Source: an uncultured Pelagibacteraceae bacterium
GTDB lineage: Bacteria > Pseudomonadota > Alphaproteobacteria > Pelagibacterales > Pelagibacteraceae
Length of the DNA: 64,000 nucleotides
Direction: 5' to 3'
Assembly (NCBI GenBank): GCA_902587435.1
Contig: CACILF010000005.1
Span: forward strand, 1-64,000
Part shown: positions 9,506 through 20,774 of the stretch, in pieces
Layout: every line of letters begins with the position of its first letter
How positions within the stretch are numbered: the stretch's first letter is position 1
The notes under the pieces: model-generated
Databases searched by the model: none
What the model was told of the DNA's origin: nothing
Seen by the model: the letters and a program-made list of their open reading frames with translations, nothing else
Position numbers and translations under genes: made by a program

Positions 9506-11424
9506 TATTTAAGTATTAAAAAAGTTAATAAGGCAGAAAATCCTAATAACATTACAAATGCATAATGATATATTAATCCATTTTGAAATTTAACTGCCAA
9601 TGTAGAAATGTTTTTTATTAAACTTGAAATTCCATCAGGTCCAAATCTATCTATAAATCTTAAATCTATTTTTTTCCAAAAGTATAAACCTATCTTCTTG
9701 GAAGTATTTACAAATAAATAGTCATACAATTCATCAAAATGCCATTTATTTTTTAGAAAATTATATAACGGTAGGTTTCCATTAACTATATCCTGTGTAA
9801 TTTTAATATTTTTAATAAAGAAATAATAAGCTACAGGTATTGATAAAACTACTAATATTGGAGTTAAAAATATAAACCATGATGGCGGGTGATCTTTGCT
9901 TAATGGTTCTAAAAAGAAAATTGAATTTTTCCAAAAATTACTTGACGATTCAATTCCAATAAATAAATCTTTAAATAGAAATCCAGAAAATATTGCACCA
10001 ATTGCAAGAATTATTAATGGAATAATCATGACCATTGGTGACTCGTGCATGCTTGATATATTTAATTTTTTATTATTATAGTTACCGTGAAAAGTTTTGA
10101 ACATAAGTCTCCAAGAATAGATTGAAGTTAATAATGCTGTAAATACACCTATACCAGCAGCATAATAGCCAACTGTATTTCCTCTTAGATAAGCAAATTC
10201 TATAATTGCATCTTTAGAATAAAAACCAGATAGAAATGGAAAACCCGTTAGTGCAAGAGTTCCAATTATCATTAATATCCACGTGTAAGGAAGTTTTTTC
10301 CAAACGCCTCCCATTAAATTGATATCTTGTTCATCCTTAAATGAATGAATTACTGAGCCAGATCCTAAAAATAACAAAGCTTTAAAAAAGGCGTGAGTAA
10401 ATAAATGAAACATAGCTACATTATAAGCGCCAACACCGGCGGCAAAAAACATATAACCTAATTGACTGCATGTTGAATAAGCTATTATTTTTTTAATGTC
10501 ATCTTGAACTAAAGCTACTGTTGCAGCAAAAAAAGCTGTGGACATACCAACAATAGTAATAATATTTAATGCTAATGGAGAATATTCATAAATTGGTGAA
10601 CATCTAACAACTAAAAATACACCAGCAGTAACCATAGTAGCAGCATGGATTAATGCAGATACAGGTGTAGGTCCCTCCATTGCATCGGGTAACCAGGTAT
10701 GCAAAAATATTTGTGCAGATTTGCCCATAGCACCTATAAATAAGAGAATACAAATTAAATTAATTGCATTAAAGTTTATCCCTAGAAAGGACAAATTTTT
10801 ATCTAAAGATTGAGGTATTAATTCAAATACTTCAGTGTAATTAACTGTTCCAAATAAATAAAATATTAAAAATATTCCTAAAGCAAATCCAAAATCTCCT
10901 ACACGATTAACAACAAATGCCTTTATAGCAGCAGTATTAGCACTTTCCTTTTTAAACCAAAAACCTATTAAAAAATATGAACATAGACCAACGCCTTCCC
11001 ATCCAAAAAATAGCTGTAAAAAATTATCAGAAGTTACAAGCATTAACATTGAAAATGTAAATAATGATAAGTAAGACATGAATCGTTGTTTATGTGGGTC
11101 ATGTGACATATATCCAATTGAATATATGTGAACAATTGAAGAAACCAATGTTACAACAACTAACATTACTGATGAAAGAGCATCTATTTTTATAGACCAA
11201 TTAACATTAAATGTTCCTGAGTTTATCCAAGTAAATATATCTAAATTGTTTGTGTAACTATTATTAAAAACTTTATAAAAAATTAAAAAAGAAAAAATTG
11301 ATGAAATTGAAACAAACAAGCTAGTTAAAATTTCTGAATTTCTTGAACCTAAAAAATTTCCAAAAAATCCTGAAATGATAGCTCCAATTAAAGGTAAAAA
11401 AATAATTAAATATTCAAATTCCAT
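9505..11424 (-). CDS. nuoL: NADH-quinone oxidoreductase subunit L
   Basis: 639 aa, TWLPDAMEGPTPVSALIHAATMVTAGVFLVVR. Confidence 0.96.
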   Translation of the reverse strand: MEFEYLIIFLPLIGAIISGFFGNFLGSRNSEILTSLFVSISSIFSFLIFYKVFNNSYTNNLDIFTWINSGTFNVNWSIKIDALSSVMLVVVTLVSSIVHIYSIGYMSHDPHKQRFMSYLSLFTFSMLMLVTSDNFLQLFFGWEGVGLCSYFLIGFWFKKESANTAAIKAFVVNRVGDFGFALGIFLIFYLFGTVNYTEVFELIPQSLDKNLSFLGINFNAINLICILLFIGAMGKSAQIFLHTWLPDAMEGPTPVSALIHAATMVTAGVFLVVRCSPIYEYSPLALNIITIVGMSTAFFAATVALVQDDIKKIIAYSTCSQLGYMFFAAGVGAYNVAMFHLFTHAFFKALLFLGSGSVIHSFKDEQDINLMGGVWKKLPYTWILMIIGTLALTGFPFLSGFYSKDAIIEFAYLRGNTVGYYAAGIGVFTALLTSIYSWRLMFKTFHGNYNNKKLNISSMHESPMVMIIPLIILAIGAIFSGFLFKDLFIGIESSSNFWKNSIFFLEPLSKDHPPSWFIFLTPILVVLSIPVAYYFFIKNIKITQDIVNGNLPLYNFLKNKWHFDELYDYLFVNTSKKIGLYFWKKIDLRFIDRFGPDGISSLIKNISTLAVKFQNGLIYHYAFVMLLGFSALLTFLILK

Positions 11425-11425
11425 T

Positions 11426-11737
11426 TTAACCTTTTAATTTATCAATTTCTTGGACTCTAATAGTTCCAGAATTTCTATAATAAATTACGATTATTGCTAA
11501 GCCTATCGCTGCTTCAGCTGCTGCAACTGTTAGAATAAATAAAGTAAATATCTGACCGGCTAAATCGTTTATATAAATTGAAAAAGAAACTAAATTAATA
11601 TTGACAGCAAGAAGTATTAATTCAATGCTCATTAAGATTACTATAATATTTTTTCTATTTAAAAATATTCCAACAACTCCTATAGTAAAAATTGTAGCTG
11701 CAAGAATAAGATAATGACCTAGAGATATTTCAAACAT
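11426..11737 (-). CDS. nuoK: NADH-quinone oxidoreductase subunit K
   Basis: 103 aa, [26 protein letters not shown]; operon position. Confidence 0.96.
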   Translation of the reverse strand: MFEISLGHYLILAATIFTIGVVGIFLNRKNIIVILMSIELILLAVNINLVSFSIYINDLAGQIFTLFILTVAAAEAAIGLAIIVIYYRNSGTIRVQEIDKLKG

Positions 11738-12365
11738 CTATTTTTACTCCTTCATTACTTTTTGGATCTGCTAGTTCGACACCTTCATTTCGTTCTCTTG
11801 AAATTTGTTTAAAATAGCTTTGTCGCTTAATACCATCTCTTTGTCTAAATGTTAAAACTATAGCTCCAATCATAGCTACTAATAGAACCATTCCACTTAG
11901 CTGGAAAAGGTGAATATAATCTGTGTATAAAACTTTGCCTATTTCATGTGTATTCGTGGTACTCAAGTCTATGCCAATCGAAGAAAATGTTTTTAATAAT
12001 TCAGGCTTATATTTCCATCCACCAACAACAATAATTAATTCAAAAAATATAACTCCACTTATTAATAGACCAATTGGAATATGATTTGAATTTTTTTCAT
12101 CACCTAGCCATTCGTTTTTTTGCTTTGAAACATTAAGCATCATTACTACAAATAAAAATAGAACTGCTACTGCGCCAACATAAACAATTAGCATAATCAT
12201 TCCTATGAATTCAGCACCTATCATTATAAATAGACAAGAAATAGTTATGAAATCTAATATTAGAAAAAAAACTGAATGTACGGTATTTCTAGAAACGGTA
12301 ACCATTATTGCGGAAAAAACAGCAATAATTGAAAAAATATAAAAAAAAATAGAATGAATTATCAT
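11730..12365 (-). CDS. nuoJ: NADH-quinone oxidoreductase subunit J
   Basis: 211 aa multi-TM; operon position. Confidence 0.95.
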   Translation of the reverse strand: MIIHSIFFYIFSIIAVFSAIMVTVSRNTVHSVFFLILDFITISCLFIMIGAEFIGMIMLIVYVGAVAVLFLFVVMMLNVSKQKNEWLGDEKNSNHIPIGLLISGVIFFELIIVVGGWKYKPELLKTFSSIGIDLSTTNTHEIGKVLYTDYIHLFQLSGMVLLVAMIGAIVLTFRQRDGIKRQSYFKQISRERNEGVELADPKSNEGVKIDV

Positions 12366-12367
12366 AT

Positions 12368-12853
12368 TTATCTGTAAGGATTATCTGCTTTAATATTTGC
12401 TGCTAATATGCTTTCCCATCTGTCACCATTATCTAATAATTTTTCCTTATTGTAATAAAGTTCCTCTCGTGTCTCTGTTGAAAATTCAAAATTAGGCCCT
12501 TGTACAATCGCATCAACTGGACAAGATTCTTCACACAAGCCACAATATATACATTTAAGCATATCAATGTCATACCTTGTAGTTTTTCTACTACCATCTT
12601 CTCTTTCAGTTGATTCAATTGTAATAGCTTGAGCTGGGCAGACAGCTTCACACAATTTACATGCTATACATCTTTCTTCACCATTAGGATATCTTCTTAG
12701 TGCATGCTCTCCGCGGAATCTTGGACTAATTTTGCCTTTTTCAAATGGATAATTTAAAGTTTTTTTAGATTTAAAAGATTCTTTAATAGCAATAATTAAA
12801 CCACTTATAAAATCTAATAATAAAATTGTTTTAATAAATCTTGATATTTTCAT
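12368..12853 (-). CDS. nuoI: NADH-quinone oxidoreductase subunit I
   Basis: Two 4Fe-4S motifs [19 protein letters not shown] and [16 protein letters not shown]. Confidence 0.97.
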   Translation of the reverse strand: MKISRFIKTILLLDFISGLIIAIKESFKSKKTLNYPFEKGKISPRFRGEHALRRYPNGEERCIACKLCEAVCPAQAITIESTEREDGSRKTTRYDIDMLKCIYCGLCEESCPVDAIVQGPNFEFSTETREELYYNKEKLLDNGDRWESILAANIKADNPYR

Positions 12854-12855
12854 AA

Positions 12856-13857
12856 TTAATTTACCGGTAATAGATTAAAATAAAATAAATAACTTGCTGT
12901 TAAAACTACCCAAGTTAATGATAGAGGAAGAAAAATTTTCCAACCTAATTTCATTAATTGATCATATCTATATCTTGGGACAATTGCTTTAACTAAAGAA
13001 AATAAAATAAATAATAATAATATTTTAAGTATCAGCCAAAGTGGTGCCGGAACAAGAGTGAAAGGATATATATCTATTGGTGATAACCATCCACCTAAAA
13101 ACAAAATAGATCCCATACTACACATTAGTAAAATATTTGCATATTCTCCTAGCCAAAACATTGCGTACATCATTCCTGAATATTCAGTTTGATAACCTGC
13201 TACCAATTCGGCTTCTGCCTCAGGCAAATCAAATGGAGGTCTATTGGTTTCTGCAAGAGCAGAGATAAAGAAAATAACAAACATTGGAAATAGAGGAACT
13301 ATGTACCATAAATTTTCTTGAGCTAAGACAATATCTGTTAAGTTTAGTGAGCCAACACATAATAAAACATTTATTATTATAACTCCTATAGAAACTTCAT
13401 ATGATACCATTTGTGCAGCAGATCTGATTGCACCCAAAAAAGGATATTTTGAATTTGACGCCCAACCACCCATTATAATTCCATAAACTCCAAGGGATGA
13501 GACAGCAAAAAGATACAGTATACCAACATTAATATCTGCTATAACAATTTCTTCACTAAAAGGTATAACAGCCCAAGCAACTAAAGCTAATGTCATTGTT
13601 ACTATCGGCGCAAGTATAAATATAATTTTATTAGCACTCGCAGGAATAATTATTTCTTTAAAAATATATTTTAAAGCATCGGCTAATGATTGAAACAAGC
13701 CAAAAGGACCAACTACATTTGGACCTCTTCGTTTTTGAACAAAAGCCCATACTCTTCTATCAAGCCAAACAATCATAGCTACTGCTGTTAAGATTGGAAT
13801 CAGCAAAAGAAAAATTTTATAAATTTCGTTTATTAAAATATTTAAATTTTCAATCAT
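12856..13857 (-). CDS. nuoH: NADH-quinone oxidoreductase subunit H
   Basis: [30 protein letters not shown]. Confidence 0.97.
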   Translation of the reverse strand: MIENLNILINEIYKIFLLLIPILTAVAMIVWLDRRVWAFVQKRRGPNVVGPFGLFQSLADALKYIFKEIIIPASANKIIFILAPIVTMTLALVAWAVIPFSEEIVIADINVGILYLFAVSSLGVYGIIMGGWASNSKYPFLGAIRSAAQMVSYEVSIGVIIINVLLCVGSLNLTDIVLAQENLWYIVPLFPMFVIFFISALAETNRPPFDLPEAEAELVAGYQTEYSGMMYAMFWLGEYANILLMCSMGSILFLGGWLSPIDIYPFTLVPAPLWLILKILLLFILFSLVKAIVPRYRYDQLMKLGWKIFLPLSLTWVVLTASYLFYFNLLPVN

Positions 13858-15887
13858 TATACATCTGTTCCAGTATTTTTAAGTTTTACTTTTTCATTGT
13901 GACAATCAGACATAGTTTTTGAAGCTCTTGCAATAACATTAGAAAAATAATAGTCAGGATTATCTACAGTGATTTTTTCATCAATAAAACTTGTATCAAT
14001 TAGTTCATTTTTATTATTTTCTTTTTTTAAATTTAGATAATTAAACATACTGTCAACCAATTCATCTTTATTATTAAATATTTTTTTTCTTTTTAGTAAT
14101 TCTGATAAATTATTAATAATTTCCCAATCTTCTTTAGCATCACCAGGTGGATAGGATGCTTTATAAGCTTTTTGAATTTTTCCTTCTAGATTGGTAAAGT
14201 AACCATCTTGCTCTGTATAAGTTGATCCAGGTAATATAATATCTGCCAATTCAGCTCCAGCATCGCCGTGACTTCCTATATATATTATAAATTCATTTTT
14301 CTTTTTAAAATTTAGATTATCTTGACCGATTAAAAATAAAACTTCAAATTCATTATTCAAGGTTTTTGTTAAAGTTATATTCTCTGCATCTGCGGAACTT
14401 ATAATGTTTAAATCGTTTGAACCTACGGTAGAAGCATCTTTTGACAAAACATTTAATGAGTTCCACTCATCTGTAATTTTATTTATTGAGGATAAATATT
14501 TTTTAATTTCCTCAAATATAAATTTTCCTGATTTTAAATTCAACACTGAATGTCCAATAATTATTAGAGGCTTTTTTGAGTTTTCAATTTTAGAAGATAA
14601 ACTATGCTTTCCCTCTACTATATCTTTAATAACTTTTGTATCATTTGTAAAAATTTCATATGGATAAGTTAAATCACCAACATCACCAATTGAATAAACT
14701 TCTAAATTATTTTTTAGATAACTTTTTCTTATTCTTAAATTTAAAATTGTTGCTTCATATCTTGGGTTTGTTCCTATAAGAATAATTAAATCAGAATTTT
14801 CAATGCCATTAATTGATGAATTGAAAATATAATTTTCCTTATTGGATGTGTTTACATACGTATTATTAATTCTTGAATCTAAATATTTTGACTTTATAGT
14901 TTTGTTGAAAAATTCTTTTGCTACATATAAAGTTTCCATGTTTGTGAGATCTCCAGTGAATCCAGCAATTTTATCTGAAGATGTTTCGTTAATTTTTTTG
15001 ACAATTATTTTGTTAGCTTCTTCCCATGAAATTTTTTCAAATCCTTTTTTGTTTTTAACATAAGGTGTATCTAGTCTTTGATTTTTAATGCCATCACAAG
15101 CATATCTGGTTTTATCCGATATCCATTCTTCATTAATATCTTCATTTATTCTTGGTAATACTCTTTTGACTTCCCATCCGTAAGTATCAACTCTTATACT
15201 GGATCCGACAGCATCCATTACATCAATAGTTTCGGTTTTTTTAAGTTCCCATGGTCTTGCTTCAAACACGTAGGGTTTTGATGTCAGTGCTCCTACGGGA
15301 CATAAATCAATAACATTTGCTGAAAGTTCTGACACCATGGATTTTTCTAAATATGTTGTAATTTGCATATCCTCACCTCTACCGATTGCACCAAGTTCAG
15401 GGACTCCAGCAACTTCAGTTGCAAATCTAATACATCTTGTGCAATGAATACATCTAGTCATTTGAGTTTTAATTAAAGGGCCCATATATTTGTCTTTAAC
15501 TTCTCTTTTGTTTTCTTTATATCTAGATTTATCTATTCCATAGAACATTGATTGATCTTGTAAATCACATTCTCCGCCTTGATCACAAACAGGACAATCT
15601 AAAGGATGGTTTGCCAATAAAAATTCCATAACACCTTTTCTTGCTTTCTCAACCTTTTCTGTATTTGTTTTAATATTCATCCCCTCTGATATTGGCATTG
15701 CACATGAGGCTACAGGTTTAGGAGATTTCTCAATTTCCACTAAACACATCCTACAATTACCAGCTATGGAAAGTTTTTCGTGATAGCAGAATCTAGGAAT
15801 TTCTGCGCCAGCTTTTTCACATGCTTGAAGTACGGTCAATCCTTCTTCAACTTCAAGATCTATATCATTTACTTTTAATTTAACCAT
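13857..15887 (-). CDS. nuoG: NADH-quinone oxidoreductase subunit G
   Basis: N-terminal 2Fe-2S ferredoxin and [19 protein letters not shown] motif; molybdopterin-oxidoreductase-like C-terminus. Confidence 0.97.
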   Translation of the reverse strand: MVKLKVNDIDLEVEEGLTVLQACEKAGAEIPRFCYHEKLSIAGNCRMCLVEIEKSPKPVASCAMPISEGMNIKTNTEKVEKARKGVMEFLLANHPLDCPVCDQGGECDLQDQSMFYGIDKSRYKENKREVKDKYMGPLIKTQMTRCIHCTRCIRFATEVAGVPELGAIGRGEDMQITTYLEKSMVSELSANVIDLCPVGALTSKPYVFEARPWELKKTETIDVMDAVGSSIRVDTYGWEVKRVLPRINEDINEEWISDKTRYACDGIKNQRLDTPYVKNKKGFEKISWEEANKIIVKKINETSSDKIAGFTGDLTNMETLYVAKEFFNKTIKSKYLDSRINNTYVNTSNKENYIFNSSINGIENSDLIILIGTNPRYEATILNLRIRKSYLKNNLEVYSIGDVGDLTYPYEIFTNDTKVIKDIVEGKHSLSSKIENSKKPLIIIGHSVLNLKSGKFIFEEIKKYLSSINKITDEWNSLNVLSKDASTVGSNDLNIISSADAENITLTKTLNNEFEVLFLIGQDNLNFKKKNEFIIYIGSHGDAGAELADIILPGSTYTEQDGYFTNLEGKIQKAYKASYPPGDAKEDWEIINNLSELLKRKKIFNNKDELVDSMFNYLNLKKENNKNELIDTSFIDEKITVDNPDYYFSNVIARASKTMSDCHNEKVKLKNTGTDV

Positions 15888-17209
15888 TATTTTTCCAATA
15901 GGTGTTGATCCACTAGATAGGGAATATTCTTATTTGTATTAACTAATGGATTAAAATTATTTCTTTTTGCTACCTCTTTTTTAAAATGTCTAAGCAAACC
16001 TTGCACTGGCCACGCTGATCCTTCTCCGAATGCACAAATTGTATGACCTTCTATTTGTTTTGTAACATCCATCAACATATCAACTTCATCTCTTGATGCT
16101 TCACCTTTTGCCATCCTCTCAAGCATTCTCCACATCCATCCCGCTCCTTCTCTACAAGGCGTGCATTGTCCACAGCTCTCATGCTTATAGAATCTTGCTA
16201 TTCTAGCCATACATTTAATTATATCTTGATCTTTATTTATAACTACAATTCCAGCTGTACCTAAACCACTTTTGTGTTCAACTAATGAGTCAAAGTCCAT
16301 TTTAATTGTCTCACAAATTTTTTTAGGAAGTAGTGGCATAGAAGAACCTCCTGGTATTACTGCTTGAAGATTTTCCCATCCGCCAATTACACCTCCAGCA
16401 TGCTTTTCGATTAATTCTTTAAGTGGTATTCCCATTTCCTCTTCAACATTACATGGATTATTTACATTGCCAGAAATACAGTAAATTTTTGTTCCTGTAT
16501 TTTTTTGTTTACCAATGCTTGCAAACCATTTCGCACCTTTTCTCAATATTGTTGGGACTACCGCTATTGTTTCAACATTATTTATAATTGTTGGACATCC
16601 ATAAAGACCTATTAAAGCTGGGAAGGGTGGCTTTAATCTTGGTTGACCTTTTTTGCCTTCAAGACTCTCTAATAAAGCAGTTTCCTCTCCGCAGATATAT
16701 GCGCCTGCTCCATAATGGATATAAATGTCAAAATCCCATCCACTATTACAAGCATTAATGCCAATTAATTTTTTTTCATAAGCTTCATTTATAGCTTTTT
16801 GAAGTTTATTACCTTCGTTAAAATATTCTCCTCTAATGTAAATATAGCATTTATTAGCATTAACCGCATATGCAGCTAGTAAACAACCTTCTATTAATTT
16901 ATGAGGTTCAAATCTTAAAATGTCTCTATCTTTACAAGTTCCAGGCTCAGATTCATCAGCATTAATAACAAGATAATGAGGCCTTGAGCCAACTTCCTTT
17001 GGAGCGAATGACCATTTAAGTCCTGTCGGGAAACCCGCTCCTCCTCTACCCCTAAGTTCAGAAGATTTTATTTCATTAATTATCCATTCTTTACCTTTCT
17101 TAATAATTTCATTAGTGTTTACCCAATCACCTCTCTTTTGAGCAGATAAAATATCTGGTCCAAGGTCATTATATAAATTTGTAAAAATTCTATCTTCGTC
17201 TTTAAGCAT
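15887..17209 (-). CDS. nuoF: NADH-quinone oxidoreductase subunit F
   Basis: [30 protein letters not shown]. Confidence 0.97.
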   Translation of the reverse strand: MLKDEDRIFTNLYNDLGPDILSAQKRGDWVNTNEIIKKGKEWIINEIKSSELRGRGGAGFPTGLKWSFAPKEVGSRPHYLVINADESEPGTCKDRDILRFEPHKLIEGCLLAAYAVNANKCYIYIRGEYFNEGNKLQKAINEAYEKKLIGINACNSGWDFDIYIHYGAGAYICGEETALLESLEGKKGQPRLKPPFPALIGLYGCPTIINNVETIAVVPTILRKGAKWFASIGKQKNTGTKIYCISGNVNNPCNVEEEMGIPLKELIEKHAGGVIGGWENLQAVIPGGSSMPLLPKKICETIKMDFDSLVEHKSGLGTAGIVVINKDQDIIKCMARIARFYKHESCGQCTPCREGAGWMWRMLERMAKGEASRDEVDMLMDVTKQIEGHTICAFGEGSAWPVQGLLRHFKKEVAKRNNFNPLVNTNKNIPYLVDQHLLEK

Positions 17210-17810
17210 TTTTAATATTTAATAGGGTTTTTCTGTTATTTTCTGGCTCAGAGTTTTTTCTTCCTCTATAAGAGCCAGGTATTAATTTTTCTCCATTTAG
17301 AATTTGGTTTATGATTTTTTCTGTTTTATCTCTATCTAAGTCTTCATAATAATCATCATTAATTTGCATCATAGGAGCATTTATGCATGCGCCAAGACAT
17401 TCAACTTCCATCCAAGAACAAATTTTATCTTTTGAAAGTTGTTTTTCTTTGTCAGATATTTTTTCTTTACATACATTTACTATGTCGTAAGCACCTCTAA
17501 TCATGCATGGAGTAGTTGTACAAATTTGAAGAAAATATTTTCCAACTGGTGATAAATTAAACATTGAATAAAATGTAGCTACTTCATAAACTTTGATGTA
17601 TGGCATCTTAAGAAATTTAGCAATATACTTCATCGCAACTAAAGGTATCCAATTATCATTTTGCTTTTGAGCCAAGTAAAGCAAAGGCATAACTGCACTT
17701 TGCTGTTTTCCTTCTGGATAATTTTTTATTATTTTTCTTGCTTCTTCTAAATTTTTTTTGCTAAATTCGAAATCAGATGGTTGCTCTTTAGATATTTTTT
17801 TTAAACTCAT
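17202..17810 (-). CDS. nuoE: NADH-quinone oxidoreductase subunit E
   Basis: 2Fe-2S thioredoxin-like: [10 protein letters not shown]...[16 protein letters not shown]. Confidence 0.96.
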   Translation of the reverse strand: MSLKKISKEQPSDFEFSKKNLEEARKIIKNYPEGKQQSAVMPLLYLAQKQNDNWIPLVAMKYIAKFLKMPYIKVYEVATFYSMFNLSPVGKYFLQICTTTPCMIRGAYDIVNVCKEKISDKEKQLSKDKICSWMEVECLGACINAPMMQINDDYYEDLDRDKTEKIINQILNGEKLIPGSYRGRKNSEPENNRKTLLNIKNA

Positions 17811-18982
17811 CTATCTATTTCTCCAAAAACAACATCCATTGACCCAAGTACAGCTGGAACATCTGCTAACATATGACCTTTAATTAAATAATCCATTGCT
17901 TGAAGATGTGAAAATCCTGGTGCTCTTATTTTACATTTATAAGGTTTGCTCGATCCATCAGAAATCAAATAAACTCCAAATTCACCTTTAGGAGCCTCAA
18001 CTGCAACATATGTTTCATCTTTCTTAACTCTGTAACCCTCTGTGAATAATTTAAAATGATGAATTAAAGCTTCCATAGATTCTTTAAGTTCCTTTTTCGG
18101 TGGAGGGCTTATTTTTCCATCAAGTGACTTTATAGGGCCACTTGGCATTTTTACTAAGCATTGGTTTATAATATCGACGCTTTCTTTCATTTCCTCAATA
18201 CGACATAAATATCTGTCATAGCAGTCTCCATTTTTGCCGATGGGTATTTTAAAATCAAGTTGATCGTAACATTCATAAGGCTGAGATTTTCTTAGATCCC
18301 ACGCAACTCCTGATCCTCTCAACATTACACCAGAAAAAGAATAGTCCAACGCATCTTGTTTTGAAACAATTCCTATATCAACATTTCTTTGTTTAAATAT
18401 TCTATTATCAGTTAAAAGAGTTTCTAGATCGTTAATAACTTTTGGAAAGTTTTGACAAAATTGTGCTATATCATCACTTAATCCTCTAGGTAGATCTTGA
18501 TGAACTCCACCAGTTCTAAAATAATTTGCATGTAGTCTTGAACCAGAAACTCTCTCATAAAAAGTCATTAAAGTTTCTCTTTCTTCAAAACCCCATAGCG
18601 AAGGCGTTAATGCACCAACATCAAGTGCCTGTGTAGTTATATTTAAAATATGACTTAATATTCTTCCAATTTCACAAAACATCACTCTTATAAATTGAGC
18701 TCTAATTGGAACTTCAATATTTAAAATTTTTTCAACCGCTAGAGCAAATGCATGTTCTTGATTCATAGGAGCAACATAATCAAGTCTATCAAAATAAGGT
18801 AATGCTTGAAGATAAGTTTTGTTTTCAATTAACTTTTCAGTACCTCTGTGCAACAATCCAATATGAGGATCAGCATGCTCAACCACTTCACCATCTAATT
18901 CTAAAATAAGTCTCAATACACCGTGTGCTGCAGGGTGTTGAGGTCCAAAATTTAAATTTAACGTTTTTTTTTCTTTGGTCAT
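17807..18982 (-). CDS. nuoD: NADH-quinone oxidoreductase subunit D
   Basis: [25 protein letters not shown]; 49-kDa subunit. Confidence 0.97.
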   Translation of the reverse strand: MTKEKKTLNLNFGPQHPAAHGVLRLILELDGEVVEHADPHIGLLHRGTEKLIENKTYLQALPYFDRLDYVAPMNQEHAFALAVEKILNIEVPIRAQFIRVMFCEIGRILSHILNITTQALDVGALTPSLWGFEERETLMTFYERVSGSRLHANYFRTGGVHQDLPRGLSDDIAQFCQNFPKVINDLETLLTDNRIFKQRNVDIGIVSKQDALDYSFSGVMLRGSGVAWDLRKSQPYECYDQLDFKIPIGKNGDCYDRYLCRIEEMKESVDIINQCLVKMPSGPIKSLDGKISPPPKKELKESMEALIHHFKLFTEGYRVKKDETYVAVEAPKGEFGVYLISDGSSKPYKCKIRAPGFSHLQAMDYLIKGHMLADVPAVLGSMDVVFGEIDR

Positions 18983-19572
18983 TATTTTTTAGTTTGATTT
19001 TTTATATATTCAGTTCCTTCCCATGGACTCTCATAATCAAAATTTCTATAATTCTGCTCCAATTTAACAGGTTCGTAGATAACTTTTTTATCGTCTTCGC
19101 TATACCTAACTTCATTATGACCTGTCAAAGGAAAGTCTTTTCTTAATGGATGGCCTTTAAAACCATAATCAGTTAAAATTCTTCTTAAATCTGGATGGTC
19201 TTTAAATTTAACACCATACATGTCAAATACTTCTCGCTCCATCCAGTTAGAAGAAGGAAAAACTGAGGTTAACGATGTAACAATTTCATTTTCATTAATA
19301 AAAAAATCTAAAATAATTCTAGAATTAAATTCATGACTTAAAAATAAATAAACAAGCTTAAAACGCCTTTCATTTTCAGGATAATCTACAGCAGTAATAT
19401 CAATTAATTGTTTAAACTTAGTTTGATTATTATTTTTTAAAAATAGAACTACTTCTAATAGATTTTCATTTTCAATACTTATATAAATATGATTATGATT
19501 AATTTTTGTATTTTTAACTTTAGTTGCAAGTTCAGAATTAATTTTTTTTTCTAAATCATTCAGATTTTTCAT
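18982..19572 (-). CDS. nuoC: NADH-quinone oxidoreductase subunit C
   Basis: [42 protein letters not shown]. Confidence 0.96.
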   Translation of the reverse strand: MKNLNDLEKKINSELATKVKNTKINHNHIYISIENENLLEVVLFLKNNNQTKFKQLIDITAVDYPENERRFKLVYLFLSHEFNSRIILDFFINENEIVTSLTSVFPSSNWMEREVFDMYGVKFKDHPDLRRILTDYGFKGHPLRKDFPLTGHNEVRYSEDDKKVIYEPVKLEQNYRNFDYESPWEGTEYIKNQTKK

Positions 19573-19576
19573 TAGT

Positions 19577-20098
19577 TTATCTTTCTAAAGAACCTTTGTT
19601 TCTAATTTTTTTCTGCAATTGCAATATTCCGTAAAGAAGCGCTTCTGCAGATGGAGGACAACCGGGAACATAAACATCAACTGGTACAATTCGATCACAA
19701 CCCCTAACTACTGAATAAGAATAATGATAATACCCACCACCATTAGCACAGCTTCCCATTGAAATTACATATCGTGGTTCAGGCATCTGGTCATAAACTT
19801 TTCTCAAAGCAGGAGCCATTTTATTTGTCAAAGTACCAGCTACTATCATCACATCAGATTGTCTTGGAGATCCTCTTGGAGCAGCACCAAATCTTTCTAA
19901 ATCATATCTCGGCATTGATGTGTGCATCATTTCAACTGCACAACAAGCAAGTCCAAAAGTCATCCAATGCAAAGAGCCAGCTCTTGCCCAGTTAACTAAA
20001 TTATCAAAAGATGTTGTTATAAATCCATTATCACTAAAATCTTTTGCAAGTTTTTTAAACTCTTCAGGTATTTCATTTTCTTTTTCTGAATTTATCAT
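19577..20098 (-). CDS. nuoB: NADH-quinone oxidoreductase subunit B
   Basis: [47 protein letters not shown]. Confidence 0.97.
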   Translation of the reverse strand: MINSEKENEIPEEFKKLAKDFSDNGFITTSFDNLVNWARAGSLHWMTFGLACCAVEMMHTSMPRYDLERFGAAPRGSPRQSDVMIVAGTLTNKMAPALRKVYDQMPEPRYVISMGSCANGGGYYHYSYSVVRGCDRIVPVDVYVPGCPPSAEALLYGILQLQKKIRNKGSLER

Positions 20099-20101
20099 AT
20101 T

Positions 20102-20473
20102 TTATTCCCAATCTAATGCTCCTTTTTTCCATTCATAAACAAACCCTACGGTTAAAATAAATAGAAATATCATCATTGATATAAAACCTAAAAAACCAAT
20201 GCTTCCTAAAGAAATTGCCCAAGGAAATAAAAATGCTATTTCTAAATCAAATATAATAAATAAAATTGCTACTAGATAAAATCTAACATCAAATTCCATT
20301 CTTGAGTCGTTGAATGGTTCAAAACCACATTCATAAGAAGAAAGTTTTTCAGGATCAGGGTTTTTTGGTGATAAAGCAAAATTAATTATAATAAATAAAA
20401 AGCTTAGTCCTAAAGCAATTATTAAAAATATAATTATCGAAAAATAATCTTTTAAAAAATCCGCAAGCATCAA
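20102..20473 (-). CDS. nuoA: NADH-quinone oxidoreductase subunit A
   Basis: [44 protein letters not shown]. Confidence 0.96.
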   Translation of the reverse strand: MMLADFLKDYFSIIIFLIIALGLSFLFIIINFALSPKNPDPEKLSSYECGFEPFNDSRMEFDVRFYLVAILFIIFDLEIAFLFPWAISLGSIGFLGFISMMIFLFILTVGFVYEWKKGALDWE

Positions 20474-20566
20474 TTTCTATATATAATCTTTTGAACTAAA
20501 TGAAAGTGCAGTTAAAGTCACATTTTATTGATTATTTGTAACTAATAATAATAAATATCAAGTTAA

Positions 20567-20643
20567 TGGCGGGAGTGAAGGGACTCGAACCCTCGACCTA
20601 TCGCGTGACAGGCGATCGCTCTAACCAACTGAGCTACACCCCC
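20567..20643 (-). tRNA. tRNA-Asp (anticodon GTC)
   Basis: Minus-strand cloverleaf GGGGGTGTAGCTCAGTTGGTTAGAGCGATCGCCTGTCACGCGATAGGTCGAGGGTTCGAGTCCCTTCACTCCCGCCA; 7-bp acceptor stem; encoded CCA. Confidence 0.96.
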
Positions 20644-20650
20644 GTGTTTT

Positions 20651-20726
20651 TGGTGGGCAGTAAAGGACTCGAACCTTTGACCCCCTCGGTGTAAACGAGA
20701 TGCTCTACCAACTGAGCTAACCGCCC
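20651..20726 (-). tRNA. tRNA-Val (anticodon TAC)
   Basis: Minus-strand GGGCGGTTAGCTCAGTTGGTAGAGCATCTCGTTTACACCGAGGGGGTCAAAGGTTCGAGTCCTTTACTGCCCACCA; encoded CCA. Confidence 0.96.
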
Positions 20727-20774
20727 AAAAACAGGCTACTAATACAACAAGGTAGAGATAATGTAAATTGTTAA

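Noticed and set aside
12433-12651. 72-aa minus ORF inside nuoI in another frame
   Set aside because: Overlaps the strongly conserved ferredoxin-type nuoI frame.
14404-15063. Two plus-strand ORFs opposite nuoG
   Set aside because: Antisense to conserved complex I gene, no supporting signals.
19759-20138. Two plus-strand ORFs opposite nuoB/nuoA
   Set aside because: Antisense to conserved complex I genes; shadow ORFs.
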